This document shows, in pieces, positions 18,321 through 27,843 of a DNA stretch of 47,066 nt. Numbering within the stretch: the stretch's first letter is position 1; the number at the start of each line of letters is the position of its first letter. The position numbers were made by a program, and so were the translations under genes. Below the pieces are notes generated by a model. The model saw only the letters and a list, made by a program, of their open reading frames with translations, ran no database searches and was not told where the DNA came from. This DNA comes from CAYWNA01 sp964459305. GTDB taxonomy: Bacteria; Planctomycetota; Planctomycetia; Pirellulales; Pirellulaceae. The DNA is taken from positions 1-47,066 of the forward strand of contig CAYWNA010000088.1 of the NCBI GenBank assembly GCA_964459305.1, read 5' to 3'.

Positions 18321-20654
18321 ATGTTGTTTCCTGCGATTTGCCTTGCTGTGGCGGCGTTGCTCGCGGTCACATCCGACCTCCACGCCCAGACGAAGAATCC
18401 GCATATCGGCTACATTTTCCCGACCGGTGGCCGGCAGAATAGCAGCTTCGAAGTCACCATTGGTGGGCAGTACATCAAGGAGACGAACCAACTCTACTTT
18501 TCCGGCGATGGGGGCGTGAAGGCAGAAGTCGTTGGGTGGTACCGTCCGCTGACGCGTGGCCAGTATATCGGCCTCAGCCAAAAAATCAGATTCAAGCGAG
18601 AGGATCTGGAGAAGGCGGCGGAGGAAAAGGGAAACACCGCACCGATCACGGACGAAATGGTCTACGAGGCGGCAGGCATTACCGAAGAGGACCTCAAGGA
18701 GATGGAGGTCTACCGCAAGCGAGATGCCGATCCCAAACGGCAGCCCAACGACCAGATCGCCGAAGAACTCACGCTAAAGATCACCATCGACGCGAATGCC
18801 AAGCTGGGCAAACGCGAGATGCGAGTGCTGACCCCGGGCGCTATGTCCAATCCGATCTGGTTTGTGGTGGACCAATGGGCGGAACGTTTCGAGACCGAGC
18901 CCAACGACGAGAATCCCGATCCGGTCATCGGTGACACGCTCCCGGTTGTGGCGAACGGGCAGATCATGCCCGGCGACGTGGACCGTTTCTCGTTTACCGG
19001 TCGCAAAGGCACCCGCCTGGTGATTTCCGTCGCCGCCCGCGAGTTGATGCCCTACCTGGCCGACGCCGTGCCCGGCTGGTTCCAGGCTGTGCTGGTACTC
19101 TACGATAGCAAAGGAAACGAATTGGCCTATGCGGGCGCCTATTACTACCGGCAGGATCCGGTGATCTACTTCGAGGTCCCGGAGGACGGCGAGTATTTTT
19201 TCGAAATTCGTGATTCCATTTACCGTGGACGCGAGGATTTTGTCTACCGCATCACCATGGGCGAGTTGCCTTTTGTGACCGGCATCTTCCCTCTGGGCGG
19301 CCGCGCCGAACAAGAGGTCACGGTCGAGCTGCAAGGCTGGAATCTTGTGGAGACCCAACTGAAACTTAAGCCCCGAATGGACCGGAAACGCGACGTTCGC
19401 TGGTTTTCCATTCCCCAGACTGATAAGGTTTCGATTGACTTCCCGTTGCGGATCGACATGATGACCGAAATCCTGGATCAGGAGCCGAACGACCGGCCCG
19501 AAACGGCCCAGCAGATCAAGCTGCCGATCGTCGTCAACGGCCGTATCGATAAACCGGACGACAAAGACGTGTTCTGCTTCGAAGCTCAGGGAAGACTCGT
19601 CGCCGAGGTCTTTGCACGCCGGGCTGGTTCCCCGGTGGATTCGTCGCTCGTGGTGACCGACGCCAACGGCAAGGTGGCTGCCTTCGCCGATGATTTCAGA
19701 GACCAGGCCCAGCCGCTGATCACCCACCACGCCGATTCCCGGCTTTCGGCCGTCTTGCCCGGTGCGGGAACCTACTACCTGACCTTGACCGATGCGCAGC
19801 GCAAGGGCGGCGAGGATTTCATCTATCGGATGTATATCCGGGCTCCGCGTCCCGATGTCGACATGCGAGTGGTGCCATCCTGCATCATCGCCCGGCCCGG
19901 ACAAACCGTGCCGATCACGATACACGGCTTGCGAAGAGAAGGCTTCGACGACGCGATCCATTGCTCGCTGATCGAACCGCCTGAGGGATTCAAGCTCAGC
20001 GGCGGCGTCGTGCCGGCAGACGCCGACCAAGTGCGGGCGACGTTGACGGTCCCGCCGGAAGCCACCGAGGAACCCTACATTTTGGAAATGGAGGCTCAAT
20101 CGCTGGGCAGCCGCAAACACAGACGGTTCACGCGCCCGGTCGTTCCCGCTGAAAGCATGATGCAGGCTTTTCTCTGGCTGCAAATCGTGCCCGCCGAGCA
20201 GTGGGCCGTGCTAGTGAACGGAAAGGCCGTCGGCAAGTTCCCGTTGGAGCTGCAACCGATCGAACGTATCAAGCTGCAACTGGGCCGACCGATGCAGTTG
20301 GGCGCTCGAGTTACGGGCACCTACCCGCCGGCCAAGGAGATCAAAGTCGAGTTGAGCGACCCACCCAAGGGCATCAAAGTCGAGAAGGTAACGCCCCAGG
20401 TTCTGAAGGTACCACCTCGACCAGGCGCGAAGACGCCGCCCAAGGGTCAGCAGGTCCTGATCATCGAACTCGCGGCCGACGAAGAGACGGTCGAGCCGGG
20501 TTTGGAAGGCAACTTGATCTTCGAAGTCGTCCGGGAGTACACGCCGGCCGCCACTGAATCGAATCCCAACCCCACGGAGCGTCGCCAATCGTACGGCATC
20601 CTGCCCGCCATCCCCTTCGAAGTCGTGGGGACAGGACGAACGAGGCGGAAATAG
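18321..20654 (+). CDS. Secreted protein with two pre-peptidase C-terminal (PPC) domains
   Basis: 777 residues from the ATG at 18321. The longest frame starts at 18246, but its first 25 codons lie in a REP-like repeat, whereas 18321 begins a clean signal peptide (MLFPAICLAVAALLAVTS, cleavage near LHAQ). An IPT/Ig-like N-terminal stretch (IGYIFPTGGRQNSSFEVTIG) comes first. A PPC domain follows (FETEPNDENPDP, GDVDRFSFTGRKGTRLVISV), then a second Ig-like segment and a second PPC (LDQEPNDRPETAQ, DDKDVFCFEAQGRLVAEVFA). The C-terminus is beta-rich. PPC domains usually help secretion or polymer binding and are not catalytic. As third gene of the DUF cassette it is likely an extracellular accessory or structural partner of the DUF1549/DUF1501 proteins. 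Confidence 0.88.
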   Translation: MLFPAICLAVAALLAVTSDLHAQTKNPHIGYIFPTGGRQNSSFEVTIGGQYIKETNQLYFSGDGGVKAEVVGWYRPLTRGQYIGLSQKIRFKREDLEKAAEEKGNTAPITDEMVYEAAGITEEDLKEMEVYRKRDADPKRQPNDQIAEELTLKITIDANAKLGKREMRVLTPGAMSNPIWFVVDQWAERFETEPNDENPDPVIGDTLPVVANGQIMPGDVDRFSFTGRKGTRLVISVAARELMPYLADAVPGWFQAVLVLYDSKGNELAYAGAYYYRQDPVIYFEVPEDGEYFFEIRDSIYRGREDFVYRITMGELPFVTGIFPLGGRAEQEVTVELQGWNLVETQLKLKPRMDRKRDVRWFSIPQTDKVSIDFPLRIDMMTEILDQEPNDRPETAQQIKLPIVVNGRIDKPDDKDVFCFEAQGRLVAEVFARRAGSPVDSSLVVTDANGKVAAFADDFRDQAQPLITHHADSRLSAVLPGAGTYYLTLTDAQRKGGEDFIYRMYIRAPRPDVDMRVVPSCIIARPGQTVPITIHGLRREGFDDAIHCSLIEPPEGFKLSGGVVPADADQVRATLTVPPEATEEPYILEMEAQSLGSRKHRRFTRPVVPAESMMQAFLWLQIVPAEQWAVLVNGKAVGKFPLELQPIERIKLQLGRPMQLGARVTGTYPPAKEIKVELSDPPKGIKVEKVTPQVLKVPPRPGAKTPPKGQQVLIIELAADEETVEPGLEGNLIFEVVREYTPAATESNPNPTERRQSYGILPAIPFEVVGTGRTRRK

Positions 20655-20708
20655 ACCTCAGGTTTCGCATTCATCCACCCCGATGCCATCGCAAGACGAG
20701 GCGGATGA

Positions 20709-23204
20709 CTAGAACCGCCCAATGCCTTGGCCTCGGCAGTGTGGACAATCCACGAATCCACTGCCTCGGCAGTTGCGGCATGGAACGCGGATAGGCCGGG
20801 TATTGGTGATCACCTGCCCGGTTGCACTATTGCGTCCCACCACATCAGTTCGCGTACTTCCGACGGATCCGCGAGCACAGCCGCGAACCGGGCATTTCGC
20901 TTGGCCACGTCCGTTGCAGTACGTGCAGGCCCGATCCAAGAGCTGGCTGGAAGTCCCGGAACTGCTATCGAGAGGCATGTAAAGGAAGCCGGACGAACTC
21001 GCGCTGCCTGGGGTGACTCCCGCCGCGGCGCAGAGATCGTCGAGGCATTTTTGCGTGGCTCGGTCGAAGCTGACGCGGCCTGCGCCGGCGAGTCGCGACA
21101 ACAGCGAGATATTGTGGGTAATCTGCTGTGATTGAGGGGCCAATTCGTGGGCCGTCTGCAACTGGTGCATGGCAGGCCGTTTGTTGCCGATTCGCAAGCC
21201 GGCAAGTGCGCAGTTGTTCAACGCAGCGGCATTCTCCGCCTCCAATTCGGTGCATCTGCGAAAGACCCGCTCGGCAAGATGAAAATCACGTTCTTTCAAA
21301 GCGGCGGTCAGTCCGCGGCTGAACAATGATGGAAGGTCCTGGGAAGATGTGGCCGATGCCGAATCGCCCATCTGCCCGGTGCCCGGCTCTCCTGCGAGGC
21401 CAATCCTCGTCGAAGCCAACTCGCCCATCAGTTCATCGATTTCCGCCGCAAGTCGCTCAGTCTTGACTCGGTTGAGTCCGCCAAGGGAATCAGGATCAAT
21501 GCGTGTGCACCAGTGGCGGGCGCGACTCAGCAACCCGTATTTTGACTCTGCCTCCGCCTGCTCGGCCAGTTCCCACCACTCGTCGGCCAGCGCAATGTGC
21601 CCGGCCGTGTCTCCGGGTGGCCCATTCAATTCCTGCAGTGCGACTTTGCGCAGCCGATCGTCACTGCTGCGAGCGAGGTAGTCCAGACCGCGGTCCCAGT
21701 CGTCTTTGACGAGGCAGAGCCAACGGCCCACCGTCAAACAAGCCTCGGCGTTGTGCTCGTCCTGTTGAAGTTCTACGTACGCTTTCTCAACAAGCGCGTG
21801 CTGCCGTTGCAGCCTTTCGACTGTCACATGGCGGTCCTTGATTCCCTGGCGGAAGTCCTTCCCACCAACCGGCCGGTCGGACAAGGCATTGGCTTCCACT
21901 GACAGCCGGTAGGCCAGGTCAAAGTTGTCATCCTCTGCAGCCTCGACGACGACACCCTGATACGCCTTCAGAAACGCCATGACTGTGGACGAATTCTTAC
22001 CGTCTCCGAGCATTTTGAGTAGCATCGTGGCCTTTGCATCCGCGGCCCGGATGTCGTAGGTTGCACCGATCTGATCGACCGCCTCAAGCATGACCGCCGC
22101 GTCACTCGTTGCGCATGCGAGTTCGGCAACAAGGCGAAGTAGGACGAAACGTCTATCCGGCGACTCGTTCGGATCGCCCGCCAGGGTCAACAGCTCTTCA
22201 CACAATCCTCGTTTCTTGCTCGGCGCATCTGCATTGAGATCGAAAACCCCTGCGATTTCTTCCCTCATCTGCTGCTGCAATTCCGAACTTGGCACCGGCA
22301 ATCTGCTGGGCAGATCTACACGATCGGTTTCCGTCTCTACTGTCGCTGGTGACGGTACCGGCTCATCGGGCTCAGCTTCCGGTACCGGCTGTGGGACCGA
22401 CGTGACCGGCTGGATCTCTGAGGGGGGAGCAAGGGACGGAGTGGATTCGATCTGGTTGGTCTCTTGCGGGATGTCGGCGAGACCTGCCGAGTCTTGTAGC
22501 CCGGATTCCGTGACACCCATTTCGAGGCCAGCGTTCGTGACCGGCTGCGGAGTGGGCTCTTCGCTTGGCGATGTCTCTTCCGCAACGATCGGCGTTTCCT
22601 TCTGGCCCTGTTGGAGAGTCTCCTCAGTTGACGTCGGGTCTATCACTTCGCTTGTCGGTATCTCTTGGGGATTCTGTACCACATCCTCCCCCTGCGGATC
22701 CCCACTCCGCTTCATCTTCAGCACGACGAGACCGGCAGCCACGCCGGCCAATACGCACGCGATCGCCGAGGCTGCCGCGATTACAACGACGCGGGACTGA
22801 ATGGGATTCGCCGCCGCCGCCCGAGCGACGGGCAAGGACGGCGGCTTCGGCTGCTCGTAATCAAGCCAAGGTGCTCGGCCGTGGACCTCTTCCTCTTCGG
22901 CATCCTCCGGCGCGAAGTCACACTCGATGCCAAACCGCAATTCATCGTCATATGCGGCCTTCTTCTGCGGATTCAGCAGACACAGCCGAGCGGCAGACAG
23001 CTCGTTCAAGACTTCTTGGCTCAACTCCGAATCTTCACCGCACTGGTAGCTCTTTACGAAGCTCATCTGGCGATCGGCCGCCGCGGCGATCACGTCCCGG
23101 TTCTCTTCAAATGCCTCCAATCCAAGCAGGCGGTAGTGATTTGCCGGCTGGTCTCTCGGCGGAATACCGAGCCATTCGTAGTGCGGATCGCGCGTGCCGG
23201 TCAT
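20709..23204 (-). CDS. J-domain-like / transmembrane / TPR protein with DnaJ-type zinc finger
   Basis: 831 residues. Residues 8-95 carry the planctomycete J-domain-like module (YEWLGIPPRDQPANHYRLLG, LSQEVLNELSAARLCLLNPQ, KKAAYD), lacking a canonical HPD. One transmembrane helix follows at about 133-155 (VVVIAAASAIACVLAGVAAG), then a long Pro/Glu/Thr-rich linker, a helical TPR-like region (~330-750), and a C-terminal zinc module with CTYCNGRG, CPVRGCARG, CRNCRGSG and CPHCRGQG. These are the four CxxCxGxG-type repeats of DnaJ, with the second altered. It thus rearranges DnaJ parts onto a membrane-anchored TPR scaffold, which suggests a chaperone-related or assembly role; partners are unknown. 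The gene converges on the PPC gene with a 54-bp gap. Confidence 0.83.
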   Translation of the reverse strand: MTGTRDPHYEWLGIPPRDQPANHYRLLGLEAFEENRDVIAAAADRQMSFVKSYQCGEDSELSQEVLNELSAARLCLLNPQKKAAYDDELRFGIECDFAPEDAEEEEVHGRAPWLDYEQPKPPSLPVARAAAANPIQSRVVVIAAASAIACVLAGVAAGLVVLKMKRSGDPQGEDVVQNPQEIPTSEVIDPTSTEETLQQGQKETPIVAEETSPSEEPTPQPVTNAGLEMGVTESGLQDSAGLADIPQETNQIESTPSLAPPSEIQPVTSVPQPVPEAEPDEPVPSPATVETETDRVDLPSRLPVPSSELQQQMREEIAGVFDLNADAPSKKRGLCEELLTLAGDPNESPDRRFVLLRLVAELACATSDAAVMLEAVDQIGATYDIRAADAKATMLLKMLGDGKNSSTVMAFLKAYQGVVVEAAEDDNFDLAYRLSVEANALSDRPVGGKDFRQGIKDRHVTVERLQRQHALVEKAYVELQQDEHNAEACLTVGRWLCLVKDDWDRGLDYLARSSDDRLRKVALQELNGPPGDTAGHIALADEWWELAEQAEAESKYGLLSRARHWCTRIDPDSLGGLNRVKTERLAAEIDELMGELASTRIGLAGEPGTGQMGDSASATSSQDLPSLFSRGLTAALKERDFHLAERVFRRCTELEAENAAALNNCALAGLRIGNKRPAMHQLQTAHELAPQSQQITHNISLLSRLAGAGRVSFDRATQKCLDDLCAAAGVTPGSASSSGFLYMPLDSSSGTSSQLLDRACTYCNGRGQAKCPVRGCARGSVGSTRTDVVGRNSATGQVITNTRPIRVPCRNCRGSGFVDCPHCRGQGIGRF

Positions 23205-23381
23205 GGCAAACTACCCTCGCGTGGGGAGACAACCGAGTGTTTGCACATCAGTGTACAGTTATTGAGAGGGGCACGCAAATAGGCGGGAACGAATATGGTT
23301 CCCATGGATCATCTTGGCCCCATGGCTTATATCTGTCGGGTGGTGGGCGAGCTTTCTTGCCCACGCTCCTCCTTGATCGCC

Positions 23382-24635
23382 TCAAGGCTGCGGTGCGTTC
23401 GAGTGGGCTGGGGCATGCCTTGGACTCCGGCTGGAAGTGAGACGTGCCGCGCGCCCGTTCGCGAGTGTGCCTGGGAAAACGGGGCGCGTGTTGCTTCCTG
23501 GTCCGTCCCAGCGGACTTCGCCCGTTGCGCCGGTCCACGGCGAAAGCTCACGGATCGCGTCGCGTATGCGGGCGCGGTTGAGTCCTGCTTTGTTGATCGC
23601 CGCAACCAGCAATCTCACGGCGTCGTAGGTGTGTGCGGCCGCGTAGTCGGGCACATGCCCGTAGCGTCGGTTGAACGCATCGGGAAATCCGCCCGATGTT
23701 TGCCCGGGCTTCCAGAGAAGTGGAAAAATGACTCCGTCGGATGCCTGGCCGGCGTTGGCCAAGAACTTGCGGCGTCCCATGGCGGGGCCGCCGAAGATGG
23801 TACCGGTGAATCCGTTGTCTCGTAGGCTAACGACCATTCGCGCCGAATCGTCGGTGCCGGCAATGATGATGACGATAGTCGGCTTGTCTGCAATGACTTG
23901 ACCGGCCAACTGGCGAGTCTCTCGGTCATCTCGGCCCAATTTGTGCTCGTATTGCAGGCCGGCGTCATGGTGAGCCAATGCCTTCCGCAACTCGGCTGTC
24001 AGCATGCGCGAATCGTGATCGATGGCCGAGACGAGGACCAGACGACCTTTTCCGATCCGGGCGGCAATCTCGGCTGCCAGCATAGAGGCCAGCAGATGAT
24101 CCCCCGGCGCTACGGAGAAGACCCACGGGACGTTCGCCAAGTTGACCGTCTTGTCCGTGGCGATGGGACTGACCAGCGGCAGCCGAGCCTTGGCCACCAC
24201 TTGTTCCGCCAAGTGCGTGGTGTCGCCGTCGATGCCGCCGACGATCGCCCATACCTCTTTTTCGTAGACGAGCCGCGTCACGAGTTTGACCCCATTGCCC
24301 CAGGGATTCTCGGACCACGCAGGGATCAACTGAAAAGGCTTGTCGCGATAGCCGCCTTGCCGATTCGCTTGGTCGATGGCCAATTGTGCGGCTTTCCACA
24401 AGTCCCCAGCCAAGGGATCGTCGGGATCATTGGGGCCAAAGTAGCCGATCCGCACTTCGTCGACACGTTCGGGGGCCGACTTCTCGCGCCCGGGGCCGGC
24501 GTATTCGGCGACGTGTTCTCGGGCTTCGAAGAAAGGTCTCCGGCCGCCAGGTTCGGCGGCCGTCAGCGCATTGATCGTAGGCGCGAGGACCAGCAGGGCG
24601 AAGGTTGAACAGAGATTCGCGTTGCGTAAGTTCAT
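23382..24635 (-). CDS. Periplasmic ligand-binding protein of branched-chain amino-acid ABC type
   Basis: 417 residues from the ATG at 24635, chosen because it begins a signal peptide (MNLRNANLCSTFALLVLAPT, cleavage near LTAAEP); an upstream GTG (24707) overlaps the preceding gene. The Peripla_BP_6 fold is evident: VRIGYFGPNDPDDPLAGDLW, AIDQANRQGGYRDKPFQLI, VWAIVGGIDGDTTHLAEQV, ARLPLVSPIATD, then PDYAAAHTYDAVRLLVAAIN. Family members bind amino acids, amides or urea. No permease or ATPase genes lie beside it, so it may be an orphan sensor or binding protein. It follows the epimerase-like gene by 49 bp on the same strand. The C-terminal tail (RLTSSRSPRHAPAHSNAPQP) is unusual and low in complexity. 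Confidence 0.86.
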   Translation of the reverse strand: MNLRNANLCSTFALLVLAPTINALTAAEPGGRRPFFEAREHVAEYAGPGREKSAPERVDEVRIGYFGPNDPDDPLAGDLWKAAQLAIDQANRQGGYRDKPFQLIPAWSENPWGNGVKLVTRLVYEKEVWAIVGGIDGDTTHLAEQVVAKARLPLVSPIATDKTVNLANVPWVFSVAPGDHLLASMLAAEIAARIGKGRLVLVSAIDHDSRMLTAELRKALAHHDAGLQYEHKLGRDDRETRQLAGQVIADKPTIVIIIAGTDDSARMVVSLRDNGFTGTIFGGPAMGRRKFLANAGQASDGVIFPLLWKPGQTSGGFPDAFNRRYGHVPDYAAAHTYDAVRLLVAAINKAGLNRARIRDAIRELSPWTGATGEVRWDGPGSNTRPVFPGTLANGRAARLTSSRSPRHAPAHSNAPQP

Positions 24636-24684
24636 CGCGTCGCACGCTCGACGGTGCAGGGCTGGCCTGTTGCGAGGTGTCGCA

Positions 24685-25530
24685 CTACCAGCGTTTGGCG
24701 ACTTCACCTTTCATGAACGCCAGGGCATCGCGGGCGAGCTGTTCTTCGTTCTCGTACATGCGTCGCCAGATCTTGGTCGCGGCTACCAGTTCCGGAAGCG
24801 CCAGGCCAAAGGCTTCGACCATCATCCAGCCGTCGTAGCCGATCTCTTTGAGGGTGTCAAAATTCTCGGCCCACCGCACGTTTCCTTTTCCCGGCGTGCT
24901 ACGGTCGTTTTCTGAGATGTGGACGTGGCAGAGAACATCCGCACAATCGCGAAGGGCCTGGGGTACGTCCTTTTCTTCGATGTGAGCGTGAAAAGTGTCG
25001 TACATAATCTTGCAGTTTGGGTGATCGACTTCGCGAGCGAATTTGGACGAATCGGCATGCGTGTTCAGAAAGTAGCACTCGAAACGGTTCAGGGCCTCGA
25101 CACCCAGCGTCACACCGACTTCGCCGGCGTATTCCGCCACCGGCTTCATGCTGTCCACGGCCCACTTCCATTCGTCTCCCGTCGGGCCTTTGCCGCTGAA
25201 CATCCCCAGAGCCGAATGGTACGGACCAACCAGTGCGGTGGCGCCGGCGGCTTGGCAGCAATCAAGCGCCTTCTTGGTGTTTTCGATACCCTGGGCTCGA
25301 ACCGATGCATCGGGGCTGATCGGGTTGTCCTCTTCGCCGCGGACGGTTACTGCAGTACGTTCCAGGCCCAGATCGTCCAGCCGTTGTCCCCACGCGGCAT
25401 AGTCGAGTTCCGTATTGAATAGCGGCAGTTCAACGCCGTCGAACCCCATGTCCTTCAACGACTGAAGCACCGGCATCAGATCGTCGCTCAACTCGCCTGA
25501 CCAGAGCAACAAATTCATTCCGAATTTCAT
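24685..25530 (-). CDS. TIM-barrel sugar epimerase/isomerase (D-tagatose 3-epimerase-like)
   Basis: 281 residues; AGGAG lies six bases before the ATG. The AP-endonuclease-2/xylose-isomerase-like barrel is clear. MKFGMNLLLWSGELSD opens strand 1. GVEALNRFECYFLNTH carries a metal-ligand Glu, KIMYDTFHAHIEE the Asp/His, CHVHISENDR the His, and GWMMVEAFG the final Glu. This metal set is that of D-psicose/D-tagatose/L-ribulose 3-epimerases. The exact sugar cannot be assigned. It heads a two-gene unit with the periplasmic binding protein, possibly linking uptake to ketose metabolism, though that protein's fold is of amino-acid type. Confidence 0.9.
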   Translation of the reverse strand: MKFGMNLLLWSGELSDDLMPVLQSLKDMGFDGVELPLFNTELDYAAWGQRLDDLGLERTAVTVRGEEDNPISPDASVRAQGIENTKKALDCCQAAGATALVGPYHSALGMFSGKGPTGDEWKWAVDSMKPVAEYAGEVGVTLGVEALNRFECYFLNTHADSSKFAREVDHPNCKIMYDTFHAHIEEKDVPQALRDCADVLCHVHISENDRSTPGKGNVRWAENFDTLKEIGYDGWMMVEAFGLALPELVAATKIWRRMYENEEQLARDALAFMKGEVAKRW

Positions 25531-25596
25531 GGTTCATCTCCTGTTTGAGTTAATGATTCAACACGCGTTGGAAGGCATGGCATGGCGTCGCTGCAT

Positions 25597-26253
25597 TCAA
25601 TGATTCACGTCGCCGGCAAGCAACTCATCCCGGCGCCCGCTCACTTGTTGCCTGGCGCCGGGTAAAATCCCAAGGATCTCGTCCGGCAACGGCGGCAGCT
25701 TCACCCGTCGCATCACATGGTTCAGCCGCCAAAGCAGTTTCTCATCCTGGACGTAGTCGTACAAGAACCGCACGGAACAAAATTTTGGGATCATAGTGGC
25801 CAAGAGATCAGACTGACGCGTTGCCATGCGGTTGACAGCGTCATTAACAACCTGCGGGTCGATTTGTTCGAACGCCGCGTAGTACGCATCCAAGCGTGCC
25901 GGATATTCGGCAATCAGTGCGGCGTCGAGCAGGACCTCCACGAGGACGTGCCCCAGAAAATTGGGGCGAAAGCCGTCGTCGGCGGGCAACACGCCGCGTA
26001 CAGTCGCGGTCAGCTTCAGATGCAGTTCGGCAAAGGCGCGTGTCCGGTGGAACCATCGGTCGTCGTGATGATGTTGGACGATACCCGCAGCGATCGCGGC
26101 AACACACTTGTCTTCGTGTTCAATGAAGGGCTTTGCCAGCTTCGACCGCGCCCGCATCCGGCGGTCGATGACGCTCAGCCAATCCGGAACGGCGGTGCCG
26201 ACGAGAAAGTACGGATCGTCGAGAAAAGCGTAACCGTGAGCGAAGTAGTTCAT
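25597..26253 (-). CDS. AcpH-like hydrolase (possible acyl-carrier-protein phosphodiesterase)
   Basis: 218 residues. The beginning, MNYFAHGYAFLDDPYFLVGT, then AVPDWL, resembles the MNFLAH...GN/D-F opening of ACP phosphodiesterase. It is followed by a helical, His/Asp-rich body (AAGIVQHHHDDRWFHRTRAF) typical of an HD-like metal site. The similarity is weak, so the function is tentative. Support comes from context: it lies 81 bp downstream of fabF on the same strand, in a cluster that contains acpP. AcpH would remove the 4'-phosphopantetheine from ACP. A general metal-dependent phosphohydrolase is the alternative. No good Shine-Dalgarno is seen before the ATG. Confidence 0.6.
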   Translation of the reverse strand: MNYFAHGYAFLDDPYFLVGTAVPDWLSVIDRRMRARSKLAKPFIEHEDKCVAAIAAGIVQHHHDDRWFHRTRAFAELHLKLTATVRGVLPADDGFRPNFLGHVLVEVLLDAALIAEYPARLDAYYAAFEQIDPQVVNDAVNRMATRQSDLLATMIPKFCSVRFLYDYVQDEKLLWRLNHVMRRVKLPPLPDEILGILPGARQQVSGRRDELLAGDVNH

Positions 26254-26334
26254 TGCGAACGGGCGCGGAGAAGAGCATGACAGGGCGTGAGACGATGTAC
26301 TGCCGCAGCCAACGAGTTCCCGGTAGACGCCACT

Positions 26335-27585
26335 CTACGGTTTGCCGTTTTGAAGTTGGCCGACGACGACCGAAGCGTTGTGCCCGCCAAAGCCAAAACT
26401 GTTACTCATCGCGATCGCGATCTCTCGCTCGCGAGGCTCATTTGGCGTGTAGTCGAGGTCGCAGTCGGGATCAGGTGTTTCCAGATTGATCGTGGGCGGC
26501 ACGATGCTCTGCTCGATGGCCTTGACGGTAACGATCAGTTCAATTCCGCCGCTGGCGCCAAGCGTGTGCCCCAGATTGCTTTTTGTGCTGGAGATGCTGA
26601 GCGACTTGGCATGATCGCCGAACACGGTCTTGAGGGCCAAGGTCTCGGCCTTGTCGCCCAACTGTGTGGCCGTGCCGTGGGCGTTGATGTATTCCATTTG
26701 TTCGGGGGCCAGCCGAGCGTCCCGCAGGGCGTTCGCCATCGCATTCGCAGCCCCCTGCCCGCGTTCGTCGGGTTGCGTGATATGGCCTGCATCGCCACTG
26801 GCTCCGAAACCAAGCAACTCGCCATAGATGCGGGCGCCACGTGCTTTGGCGTGTTCCAGTTCCTCGAGCACGAGAATCCCGGCACCTTCGCTCAACACAA
26901 ACCCATCCCGATCTGCGTCGAACGGCCGACTGGCCCCCGGCGGATCGTCGTTTCGCTTGGATAGGGCCTTCATGTTTTGGAAACCGCTTAGCCCCATCGG
27001 CGTGACCGCGGCTTCCGTGCCGCCCGTGATCATGACGTCGGCGTCGTCATACTGAATGGTCTTGAATGCATCGCCGATGGCATTGGTCGCACTGGCGCAC
27101 GCAGTAGCGACCGTGTAATTCGGCCCTCGGATGCCGTAACGAATCGAAACGTTTCCGCCGGCCGCGTTGAGCATCAATTTGGGAATCGTGAATGGCGAGA
27201 CGCGATCCGGACCCTTGTTCAACAGACGGTCCATCTGCTTCTCGATCTCGTGCAGCCCGCCAATTCCAGAACCCAGGATCACGCCACAACGAAACGATTC
27301 CTCGTTGGAGAAGTCCAACCCGGAATCGTTCACCGCGTCGACGCCGGCGACAATCGCAAATTGCGTGAATCGATCCACGCGTTTGGCGTCCTTGCCATTG
27401 ATGTACCCACGGGGGTCCCAATCGTAGACGTCGCCCGCCACCTTTACCTTGAAACCCGAGCTGTCGAACAGGCGCAGCGCATGCACGCCGCTTTCGCCCG
27501 CAAGCAGCCGATTCCAGAGATCGTTAACTTCCAGGCTGAGCGACGTGACGACGCCCAATCCGGTCACGACAACGCGTCGTTTCAT
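26335..27585 (-). CDS. fabF: 3-oxoacyl-[acyl-carrier-protein] synthase II
   Basis: 416 residues from the ATG at 27585 (MKRRVVVTGLGVVTSL); a GTG four codons earlier is less likely. It condenses malonyl-ACP with acyl-ACP in fatty-acid elongation. The Cys-His-His triad is visible: TVATACASATNAIGDAF (nucleophile Cys), EYINAHGTATQLGDKAE and SNLGHTLGASGG. The C-terminal NSFGFGGHNASVVV glycine-rich loop is intact. The gene follows acpP on the same strand after a short gap, as in most fatty-acid clusters. Length is normal for KASII. Confidence 0.96.
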   Translation of the reverse strand: MKRRVVVTGLGVVTSLSLEVNDLWNRLLAGESGVHALRLFDSSGFKVKVAGDVYDWDPRGYINGKDAKRVDRFTQFAIVAGVDAVNDSGLDFSNEESFRCGVILGSGIGGLHEIEKQMDRLLNKGPDRVSPFTIPKLMLNAAGGNVSIRYGIRGPNYTVATACASATNAIGDAFKTIQYDDADVMITGGTEAAVTPMGLSGFQNMKALSKRNDDPPGASRPFDADRDGFVLSEGAGILVLEELEHAKARGARIYGELLGFGASGDAGHITQPDERGQGAANAMANALRDARLAPEQMEYINAHGTATQLGDKAETLALKTVFGDHAKSLSISSTKSNLGHTLGASGGIELIVTVKAIEQSIVPPTINLETPDPDCDLDYTPNEPREREIAIAMSNSFGFGGHNASVVVGQLQNGKP

Positions 27586-27603
27586 GCCACAGTCCACTCG
27601 CGC

Positions 27604-27843
27604 TTACGAGTCTTGACTTTCTTCGATAAACTGGATGGCCTGACCCACAGTTTCGATCTTTTCGGCCGCCTCGTCTGGAATGTTGATGTCGAATTCTTCC
27701 TCTAGCTCCATCACCAACTCGACCGTATCCAACGAATCGGCCCCCAGGTCGTTGATGAAGTGCGTTTCTGGTTTGACTTTCTCTTTGTCCACTCCGAGTT
27801 GCTCGGCAACGATGTCGATCACACGTTCAGAGACTGAAGACAC
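27604..27843 (-). CDS. acpP: Acyl carrier protein
   Basis: 79 residues from the GTG at 27843; the Shine-Dalgarno GGAGGG lies seven to eight bases upstream, while the longer frame starting at 27876 covers that site. The 4'-phosphopantetheine attachment Ser is in DLGADSLDTVELVMELEEEF, and the protein is strongly acidic as expected. It carries the growing acyl chain between FabD, FabG and FabF, whose genes flank it. Confidence 0.96.
   Translation of the reverse strand: MSSVSERVIDIVAEQLGVDKEKVKPETHFINDLGADSLDTVELVMELEEEFDINIPDEAAEKIETVGQAIQFIEESQDS

Noticed and set aside
18774..20183. 469-codon minus-strand frame opposite the PPC gene
   Set aside because: Shadow of a gene with clear PPC domains and signal peptide.
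23205..23381. Possible small gene between the J-domain and binding-protein genes
   Set aside because: Only shadow-like frames and a weak inverted sequence around 23290-23330; no start signal or motif.
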